DNA of 9,209 bases from Akkermansiaceae bacterium (GTDB lineage: Bacteria; Verrucomicrobiota; Verrucomicrobiia; Verrucomicrobiales; Akkermansiaceae): NCBI GenBank assembly GCA_025457805.1, contig JALOTR010000065.1, positions 1 through 9,209 on the forward strand. Reading direction: 5' to 3'. How positions within the stretch are numbered: position 1 is the stretch's first letter; every line of letters begins with the position of its first letter. This document shows positions 1 to 5,656 of this stretch, piece by piece. The notes below the pieces were generated by a model. It was given only the letters and a program-made list of their open reading frames with translations. It was not told where the DNA came from and did no database searches. The position numbers were made by a program, and so were the translations under genes.

Positions 1-417
1 CTCAAGCGCTTGAGAGAGGATTTTTTCCTCTGGCGGAACCGCCCGGGCAACCGCCTCGCCGTTTCCCTTACCATGCTCGGAATCGGCCTCGGCCTTGCAG
101 GATTCATCACTAAGCGCCTTTGGCGATCCAAGCGACGGATTGCAGAGAAGATCCGCGCCGCTGGATATACCGGCCCGGTGGTGCGCACGCCGCTGCACAG
201 CCTCGAACAACCGGCGAGGAAATTGTTGGGGGATCGTCCGCAGGGACAAACTTTCGCCGCATGGATCGCCAAGCTCCGCCCATCGATTCCCGATGCGGCA
301 TTTTTGGATGAAGCCATCGCCATCCACCAGCAACTGCGCTTCGACCCCGCCGAGCCGCCGCCCGGCGCGAAGGAGCGCTTGGAACAACTTGCGAGGGAGT
401 TAAGGGAAAGGATCTGA
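1..417 (+). CDS. C-terminal part of a membrane protein with a DUF4129-like tail (5' end outside the window)
   Basis: The frame is open from the first base (Leu-Lys-Arg-Leu-Arg...) to a TGA at 415-417, so this is the 3' end of a longer gene. The TTG at 10 is probably an internal Leu codon. One hydrophobic membrane segment lies near the visible start (residues about 16-39 from that TTG, core VSLTMLGIGLGLAGFI). A basic stretch (KRLWRSKRR) follows, and then a helical soluble tail. The tail has the pattern RPQGQTFAAWIAKL...P...FLDEAIAIHQQLRFDP, which resembles the DUF4129 region at the end of TgpA-like transglutaminase membrane proteins (G-x-T, then P, then a helix ending in Y/RFG-like). Such proteins often sit beside MoxR-type ATPase and DUF58 genes, but the upstream context is missing. 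The family assignment rests on this short pattern and is tentative. The gene ends 33 bp from the convergent protease gene. Confidence 0.55.
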   Translation, partial: LKRLREDFFLWRNRPGNRLAVSLTMLGIGLGLAGFITKRLWRSKRRIAEKIRAAGYTGPVVRTPLHSLEQPARKLLGDRPQGQTFAAWIAKLRPSIPDAAFLDEAIAIHQQLRFDPAEPPPGAKERLEQLARELRERI

Positions 418-450
418 TCACATATCAATTTCCGATTCCCTCCCCACACG

Positions 451-3400
451 TCAAGGTGCTGGAGTCGCCCGATAGAATCTGGATGGACGCGTGAGGCTCT
501 CCGGATCCGAAAGGATCAGCGTGCCGTCCAAGCCGATTTGTCCGTTGGCAATGGGAAGCCATGAGGAGAGGTTGTCCGTTGCCTCGAGAACCACCGCTGT
601 TCCCGGAAAACCCTGCAAGGTCATTTGAAAGAGGCCGCCGGAAGTTTTCCCGGATGCAGTGAAGCGCAAAGGTTGAGTCACCTGCAACGTGACGTTGCGC
701 GAAGCATTGCCCACTCCATTGTCCGAGTTGATGAAATCCACGGATCCCTGATAGGTGTTCGCGGAAAGGCCGTTGGCGGCCTGGTTGAATGATACGGTGA
801 CCTGGGTGGATTCAGCAGGAGCGAGAATGCCGGATGGCGGGTTCACTGCGATCCATGGAAGGGAAGCTGTGGCTGCCCAACTCATCGCCATCCCGCCGGA
901 GTTGGTCAACGTATAGGTGGTGGAAGCGGGTGCAAACGGCCCGCCTGCCGGTCCGCTTGCAGCGAAGTTCTGGCCTGGGCCCACACTCAGAGCCGATGCG
1001 CCGATGACGCTCAGTTGAATGTTTCTTGTATCCGATCCGAGGCCGGAAGTGGAGTTGGTAAACTGGATCGAGCCCGTGTATGACCCACCGGCCAAACCAT
1101 TCACCGCGCTGGTGAATGAAGCGGTGACGGTTGTTGATGCTCCCGGCGCCAAGGTCCCTCCCTGGGGATTGAGTTCGATCCATGGCACATTGGAAGCCAC
1201 CGCCCAGACCAGTGGAGTCTCACCGGCATTGGATACGGTATAACTCAAAGTTTGTGGAATGAAGGGGCCGCCTTGCAGTCCGGAAATTTCGACATTGCCC
1301 GCTGGATTGATTCCCAGAGTGCCGGGATTGACCAAGGTGAGGCTCAGGCTCCTGCTTGTGTTGCCACCACTGTTGGTGACATTGTTGAAATGAATCGTGC
1401 CGCTGTATCCTCCACCTTCGAGCGAGCTTGCCACCGAGTTGAATGCCGCCGTGACGACCGTGGTGGCCCCTGGAGGCAAGGTGCCTCCGCTTGCACTCAG
1501 GCCGATCCATGACACCGTGGCCTCCGCAGACCAGGTGAGCTGGGTTTGGCCGGTGTTGGTCAGTGTATAGGCTCTGGATGCGGGCACAATGGTCCCTCCG
1601 GGTGGCCCGGTTGCAGTCAGTCCACCCTCCGGCGTCACTGCCAGAAGCCCGGGAGTGGGAGGACTCACACTTACCGAAAACGCACCAAGGGTGGTCACCG
1701 GATTGATGTTGTTGGAGGTATCGGAAATCGCCCCCGCCTTGAGAGTCACGGTATAGGTTCCGTTGTCCGTATGATCCCACGATCCACCTTTTGCGGGAAT
1801 CGAGTAGATGCCGGTAATCGGGGTGCCATCCGCAGTGGTGCTCGTCCCCACGAAAACCACGGGGGTGGAGTATCCTCCCGGTCCTGTGACTGTTAGATCG
1901 TTGGAGTCCAGTGTGGAAAGTTTCACCGCAGTGGCATCGGTGTAAACGACGGTGCAGGACTGGCTAGGTGAACCGGCCGCAGTGACGGGCGCAACCTTGA
2001 CACTGGCTGTGGGCGCTGCGGTGTCGGTGAAGGCTCCGGCCAGGAGTTCGATGTCATCCATATTCCAGCCGATATCGGTTTGGCCGTCCGTGTTGCTGCT
2101 GATTCCCCATCGCACTTTCAGAGTAGAGCTTCCCACCACGCTGGCGGGGATCTGGTATTGGATGTCCTGCCATCCTGTGTCTGATATGCCTTGAGTGGTG
2201 CTCCACACGCTGGTCCACGAGGTCCCGTTCGAGGAAACCTCGATGCTCGCCGTGTCCGATGCGCGGATGCGAAGCCAGCGGCGGAATCTCAGAACGAGCG
2301 AGCTTGCGCCCGTGGAATTCATTACGGGAGATGTGGCATACTTGGGGCTGAGGCTTGCGGCGTAGTTTCCTGTTAGATTGTAGGCGATCGCGTTTGTACC
2401 GGTGAATCCGGAGTTCGGCCCGGATTGGCTGGCCAGATTGGGTGTTCCAAAGGCCCACGCCGGGTCGAAGGTCCATCCAGTGCTGTTCTCCAGTCCTGAG
2501 AAATACACCGAGAATGGCAAGTTTACCTGGAATTGTCCGAGAGTTGCGGCGGGCACAAAGGCTCCCTCCGTATCCACCACCTGGGATGCACGCATCGCAA
2601 TGGTATATGTTCCATTGTGGTTGGACGCCCATGTGGTGCCGCCCGGAGGAGTGATGCTGTAAGTGGCGGTGCGTGGACTGCCATTGGTATTGATATTTAT
2701 GGAAACCCGCTGCGCAAGCTGGCTGTAGCTGCCGGGACCGGTAACGAGAATGTCGTTGGAATCGATGCTCGCCACCGAGATCGCCGAATTGTCCGAGTAG
2801 GTGACCGTGAAGGTATGCGTTGCGTTTCGGGTCGTGGTGAGATTGCTGACTTGCAGTTCCGCCACCGGAGGAATCACGACTCCCGATCCATCCGGGATCG
2901 ATCCACTGATGAAATACTGGCCGATGCTTGCATACGCAGTGTAACCGCTGGGAGGATTGGCAAGAGGTGTGCCTTGATTGGAGTTTTTGACGTGCAGAAA
3001 GTAACGGCCCTCGCTGAGTGTGGCTACAATGCTGGCGTGAGTTTGTCCGGCTGGATTCGCGGAGGTGATCAACGTTCCTGCCTGATTGTAAAGTTCCAGC
3101 CTCACGTCCAGATTCCCACCGCGGGTTCCGCCGCTGGTGATCCATGGATTGACTGTCAGTGATGCCGATCCCGCGCCCGATGTGAATGCGAATACGTCCA
3201 CATCGGTGAGGCTGGATATCACGCCCTTGTTGGCGGGGGAGGCATTGGCTGGATCAGTTTCCGGAGTGGTGGAAGTGACCGTGGTGTTGTTGGTGAGCAC
3301 GAGTGAGGTCGCGGTGCCGGAGGTTCCGCCATGGTCGTCTGTGCGATAACCGATTTTGGAGGCAATCGTTGCAAGATCATCCTGAGTGTTGTCAGCAAGA

Positions 3401-4395
3401 TGGTATTCTCCTTTTGACCACTGGCTTACATTCCGGTTGTAGCCGGTCCCCATGATCGGTCCCCAGGAGGTGTCGCCAGTGCCGTGGCCGCCGTAGTATT
3501 CCAGTGAAGATGTGCCATCATGGGATAGCCCGAGGTTGTGGCCGATCTCATGGGATGCCGCTTCGGCGATCAGTGACTCCGAGTTGCCAAGGTTGTCATG
3601 ATAAACGAAGGCCGGGCGGTAAGTGGCGAAGTTGCTGATTCCGAAAACATCGACATAGGCCACTCCGCCGGCGCTGCTAAAGGGATTGAGCGCGCCATTC
3701 GCATCCGTCCTCCGCGTGATGAGGGCCATCGACGTGCGGTTGTTGAAAGTCGCGGGGCGCTCCGTGGTGACATCAATGTTGAATGGTGCGAAGTCTTCCG
3801 CCATCCGTTGCCAGATCCGCTTGATGACAATTTGCTCCGCATCACTGAAATTGGCCAGATCCGCATCCGTGCTGAATGCCACCGTGGGAATGCTGGTTCT
3901 CGATATCTCGGTGTTCCAGGCAGTGCCGGTCACGTTTTCCCCGCTGAAGTTGATATATAATACATTGGGTGCACCCGGCCGGCTGTGAAAAATGAGGGAT
4001 GCGGGAAACGGGCTCACCGGGACGGCGGCCTTGCTGATGCGAGGCTCCTGAAGCTCAAGCTCCACGGCGGGTGCGGGCTCTGCCGGGTGCGCGCCATGGA
4101 ATTTACAGGCATAACAAATTCCACCCTCGCGGTCCGCATGCATGGAGGGCAGGTCGCCCTCGGTGAAATGAATGCCACGCAGGCGGTTCTGCGCCCGCTC
4201 GCGAGCCTCCACCGGAAGCTGCTGCAACTGGGAGCGCAATCGCGAGGCCGGCAGTTGATCGATCTTTTGCAATTGGCCGGCAGGAAACTGCCGGGGACTT
4301 GGCTCTGCGCCCGCTGGGAGAGTGAACCCTGCCATGATGAAAACCAGACTTCTGAACATGACGGGACACAGATAAGGCAATCGAATGGATTTCAT
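451..4395 (-). CDS. Large secreted multidomain zinc metalloprotease (metzincin, reprolysin-like)
   Basis: This is a predicted exported zinc endopeptidase of about 1,314 residues, numbered from the ATG at 4395. Residues 1-30 look like a signal peptide (core MFRSLVFIMAGFTLPAGA, cleavage after AGA). Residues 31-140 are a propeptide-like region containing CYAC (Cys94, Cys97). The catalytic domain (about 141-350) holds HEIGHNLGLSHD at 282-293 (DNA 3517-3552). Its zinc ligands would be His282, His286 and His292 with Glu283 as the base, and GPIMG supplies the Met-turn (Met315). A PPC-like domain follows (about 366-500: DVDVFAF, LDVRLELYNQAG, GRYFLHVK). Then come an Ig-like domain (509-626), a jelly-roll/MAM-like domain (629-787), a second Ig-like domain (793-911), three BACON-like repeats (916-1240) and a C-terminal module ending SRFYRATPAP. 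The frame stays open upstream to a TTG at 4452. The ATG was chosen because it directly precedes a normal signal peptide; an ATG at 4359 is also possible. No clear ribosome binding site is seen. Substrate is unknown. Confidence 0.9.
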   Translation of the reverse strand: MKSIRLPYLCPVMFRSLVFIMAGFTLPAGAEPSPRQFPAGQLQKIDQLPASRLRSQLQQLPVEARERAQNRLRGIHFTEGDLPSMHADREGGICYACKFHGAHPAEPAPAVELELQEPRISKAAVPVSPFPASLIFHSRPGAPNVLYINFSGENVTGTAWNTEISRTSIPTVAFSTDADLANFSDAEQIVIKRIWQRMAEDFAPFNIDVTTERPATFNNRTSMALITRRTDANGALNPFSSAGGVAYVDVFGISNFATYRPAFVYHDNLGNSESLIAEAASHEIGHNLGLSHDGTSSLEYYGGHGTGDTSWGPIMGTGYNRNVSQWSKGEYHLADNTQDDLATIASKIGYRTDDHGGTSGTATSLVLTNNTTVTSTTPETDPANASPANKGVISSLTDVDVFAFTSGAGSASLTVNPWITSGGTRGGNLDVRLELYNQAGTLITSANPAGQTHASIVATLSEGRYFLHVKNSNQGTPLANPPSGYTAYASIGQYFISGSIPDGSGVVIPPVAELQVSNLTTTRNATHTFTVTYSDNSAISVASIDSNDILVTGPGSYSQLAQRVSININTNGSPRTATYSITPPGGTTWASNHNGTYTIAMRASQVVDTEGAFVPAATLGQFQVNLPFSVYFSGLENSTGWTFDPAWAFGTPNLASQSGPNSGFTGTNAIAYNLTGNYAASLSPKYATSPVMNSTGASSLVLRFRRWLRIRASDTASIEVSSNGTSWTSVWSTTQGISDTGWQDIQYQIPASVVGSSTLKVRWGISSNTDGQTDIGWNMDDIELLAGAFTDTAAPTASVKVAPVTAAGSPSQSCTVVYTDATAVKLSTLDSNDLTVTGPGGYSTPVVFVGTSTTADGTPITGIYSIPAKGGSWDHTDNGTYTVTLKAGAISDTSNNINPVTTLGAFSVSVSPPTPGLLAVTPEGGLTATGPPGGTIVPASRAYTLTNTGQTQLTWSAEATVSWIGLSASGGTLPPGATTVVTAAFNSVASSLEGGGYSGTIHFNNVTNSGGNTSRSLSLTLVNPGTLGINPAGNVEISGLQGGPFIPQTLSYTVSNAGETPLVWAVASNVPWIELNPQGGTLAPGASTTVTASFTSAVNGLAGGSYTGSIQFTNSTSGLGSDTRNIQLSVIGASALSVGPGQNFAASGPAGGPFAPASTTYTLTNSGGMAMSWAATASLPWIAVNPPSGILAPAESTQVTVSFNQAANGLSANTYQGSVDFINSDNGVGNASRNVTLQVTQPLRFTASGKTSGGLFQMTLQGFPGTAVVLEATDNLSSWLPIANGQIGLDGTLILSDPESLTRPSRFYRATPAP
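454..672 (-). other. C-terminal RFYRA-type module of the protease
   Basis: This encodes the last 73 residues: LRFTASGKTSGGLFQMTLQG, then AVVLEATDNLSSWLPI, a glycine turn, LILSDPES and finally SRFYRATPAP. A pattern of V-LE-S-DL-W followed by an RFYR ending recurs at the C-terminus of many large secreted Verrucomicrobia proteins, from general knowledge of the group. It may serve sorting or surface retention, but that is inference. No PEP-CTERM tripartite motif and no Por-type CTD consensus is present. Confidence 0.55.
676..1650 (-). repeat. Three tandem BACON-like beta-sandwich repeats in the protease
   Basis: Three consecutive units of about 107-109 residues are encoded at roughly 1330-1650, 1003-1326 and 676-1002. 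Each follows the same plan: a start such as L-V-P-G followed by GP-GG-F-P; then YTLTN-G; then a strand with W (LTWSA, LVWAV, MSWAA); then the (S/P)WI motif; then P-GGTL-PG-(S/T)T-V-A-F; then GGYSG-I-F-N; and a final NVTLQV-like strand. The WI pair and the following L-PG-STTVT strand resemble BACON or abnormal-spindle-like (ASH) domains, which in secreted enzymes are usually linked to carbohydrate or protein binding. At DNA level only short stretches such as CGATCCATG are shared by all three copies. Confidence 0.7.
1663..2019 (-). repeat. Ig-like domain copy B of the protease (internal protein repeat)
   Basis: This encodes residues about 793-911, the second copy of the Ig-like unit found at 2518-2871. 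Shared landmarks in the same order are VVYTD, STLDSNDLTVTGPGGYS, GIYSI, GG-W, NGTYTVTL, ISDT and TTLGAFSV. It contains Cys814, the only cysteine of the predicted exported protein outside the propeptide CYAC. Confidence 0.75.
2035..2511 (-). other. Jelly-roll/MAM-like domain segment of the protease
   Basis: This encodes residues about 629-787. It starts with YFSGLENSTGWTFDPAWAFGTP, continues with beta strands such as SSLVLRFRRWLR, ASIEVSSNGTSWTSVWS and WQDIQYQIP, and ends with TDIGWNMDDIELL. An opening glycine/tryptophan motif, a SNG-W strand and a closing W-(I/M)DD motif are typical of MAM-like or choice-of-anchor beta sandwiches in secreted bacterial proteins. A substrate- or surface-binding role is inferred. 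Confidence 0.6.
2518..2871 (-). repeat. Ig-like domain copy A of the protease (internal protein repeat)
   Basis: This encodes residues about 509-626 of the protease. It shares an ordered series of motifs with the segment encoded at 1663-2019: VTYSD, then SIDSNDILVTGPG-YS, TYSI, NGTYTI, and TLGQFQV. The two copies flank the jelly-roll/MAM-like domain. Similarity is clear in protein but not close in DNA, so the duplication is old. The fold (Ig/cadherin-like beta sandwich) is inferred from length and beta-rich pattern. Confidence 0.75.
3517..3552 (-). other. Metzincin zinc-binding active-site motif HExxHxxGxxHD
   Basis: These codons encode HEIGHNLGLSHD, the extended zinc-binding consensus of metzincins. 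Three His ligands, the catalytic Glu, the Gly that allows the turn and the trailing Asp typical of reprolysin-like enzymes are all present. A downstream GPIMG supplies the Met-turn, so the catalytic machinery looks intact. Confidence 0.93.
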
Positions 4396-4546
4396 GGGCA
4401 GATGATGCGATGTCGCATGGAAATACTCATCTGAATGATCTGACTTCTGCAATCACCGAATCGTTTGGCCGGTGGTTCCAATCACATTTCCTGACGAGTC
4501 GCGGATTCTGGTTTGCGAAATGCGAAAAACCGCCATGTTCCTGCCC
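4396..4546. promoter_or_regulatory. Divergent intergenic region between the protease and the YdjM-like gene
   Basis: This region of about 150 bp lies between two genes transcribed away from each other, so promoters for both must lie in it or overlap it. I could not pick convincing -35/-10 boxes on either strand. The only clear structure is the dyad ATGCGA-TG-TCGCAT at 4405-4418, close to the protease ATG. Confidence 0.45.
4405..4418. promoter_or_regulatory. Perfect 6-bp dyad ATGCGA-N2-TCGCAT upstream of the protease start
   Basis: The arms at 4405-4410 and 4413-4418 are exact reverse complements separated by two bases. The dyad begins 9 nt upstream of the protease ATG (4395), where a ribosome binding site would lie. 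It could be an operator half-site pair. The 2-nt spacer makes an RNA hairpin with all six pairs unlikely. A chance occurrence cannot be excluded. Confidence 0.3.
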
Positions 4547-5656
4547 GTGGATTCAATCACGCAGGCAGCACTCGGAGCGGCGGTAGGGGAGTGGTTTCTC
4601 GGCAAGCGCTTGGGCAACCGCGCGCTCGCCTGGGGGGCCTTGTTTGGAACATTGCCCGATCTGGATGTGTTGATTTCCCCCTTGCTGGATCCTGCGTCCA
4701 ACCTGTGGTGGCATCGCGGCCCGAGCCATTCGCTGCTCATCATGATCCTCGCCTCCTGGGCGCTCTCGCCTTGGTTGGCCAAGCGCTGGAAACGCAATAA
4801 AATCACCCGCAAGCGTGCTGGCTGGTTCATCTTCACCGCATGGAGCACCCACGTGCTCATCGATTGTTTTACGGTCTATGGCACCTCGGTTCTCTGGCCG
4901 TTTTCCTCCTATCGCGTCGGTTTCAACCACCTCTTTATCATCGATTTCTTTTTCACCCTGCCGATGTTGGTCACCCTCATCTGGCTTTCGTTTCTCAAGG
5001 GTAAAAAACAGCTCCCCAAACGCCGCAAGCTCAATGCCTGGGGCCTCGGCCTCGCCTCCGCTTACGCGCTTTTGAGCGTGGGCATGAAGTTCACCGCCTC
5101 CGCTGGATTCGAGGCCGACCTCGCCCGCCGCGACGTGAAATTCGAGCGCAGGATGGAAGCGCCCACACCCTTCAACATCATCCTCTGGCGCTCCGTCGTC
5201 GATCGTGGGGACGAATTCTGGATCGGCTACCGCAGTGTTTTTGAAACCAAAACCACGCCCGTCCGATGGACCATTTATCCCAAAGATGCCCCGGCGCTCG
5301 ATGCCTTGGGCGAACTCCGCGACGCCCGCATGGTCAAGTGGTTTTCCGACGGCTGGTGGATCGCCCGCCCCCACGCCAAAGGCGTATGGGTGGGGGATCT
5401 GCGTTTCGGCGAAGGCCGCCGCTGGGGGGATAAAAAAGGCATGGTGGACAGCCGCATGGTGTTCTCCTGGGATATCCTGCCGGACGGCGATGGCGGCAGC
5501 CGCCTCCGTTCCCTCAGCTCCGGCCGCGATGGGGCAGGGGAGACACTCAGCCGCCTCACCCGCCGCATCGCCGGCGACCGCGAGGCATGGGAAGGCAACC
5601 CCCGCCTCGCCGCCGTCACCGGAAGATTGCCCGAGTTTCTCGCCGTCGAGGAATGA
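4547..5656 (+). CDS. YdjM/DUF457-family membrane-bound putative metal-dependent hydrolase
   Basis: This is an inner-membrane protein of the YdjM (LexA-regulated, PF04307) family, often annotated as a metal-dependent hydrolase though its reaction is unknown. The GTG start at 4547 was chosen because it gives the family's usual N-terminus, VDSITQAALGAAVGE (read as Met). In-frame ATGs at 4535 and 4520 and a GTG at 4472 are alternatives. From this start the protein is 369 residues. Putative metal-binding motifs are GTLPDLDVL (Asp38 and Asp40), HRGPSHS (56-62) and STHVLIDCFTVYG (100-112). Hydrophobic segments occur around 62-75, 92-107, 127-148 and 164-179. The C-terminal half is a soluble domain with PTPFNIILWRSV and DLRFG, landmarks of the longer family members. 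Its stop overlaps the next start (ATGA at 5653-5656), which implies an operon. No clear ribosome binding site is seen. Confidence 0.85.
   Translation: MDSITQAALGAAVGEWFLGKRLGNRALAWGALFGTLPDLDVLISPLLDPASNLWWHRGPSHSLLIMILASWALSPWLAKRWKRNKITRKRAGWFIFTAWSTHVLIDCFTVYGTSVLWPFSSYRVGFNHLFIIDFFFTLPMLVTLIWLSFLKGKKQLPKRRKLNAWGLGLASAYALLSVGMKFTASAGFEADLARRDVKFERRMEAPTPFNIILWRSVVDRGDEFWIGYRSVFETKTTPVRWTIYPKDAPALDALGELRDARMVKWFSDGWWIARPHAKGVWVGDLRFGEGRRWGDKKGMVDSRMVFSWDILPDGDGGSRLRSLSSGRDGAGETLSRLTRRIAGDREAWEGNPRLAAVTGRLPEFLAVEE

Noticed and set aside
418..450. Terminator between the two convergent genes at the left end
   Set aside because: The 33-bp gap contains no inverted repeat of useful length and no T run.
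2054..3145. A 363-codon minus-strand open frame inside the protease gene
   Set aside because: It is a shifted frame of the same strand, rich in Arg, His, Gln and Ser, with no recognisable fold. The protease frame through this region has clear repeated domains.
4553..5374. A 273-codon minus-strand open frame opposite the YdjM-like gene
   Set aside because: It is antisense to a frame with strong family motifs, and its own sequence is Gly/Glu/Ala-rich with no motif. The same applies to minus-strand frames at 5782-6585 and 6811-7617.
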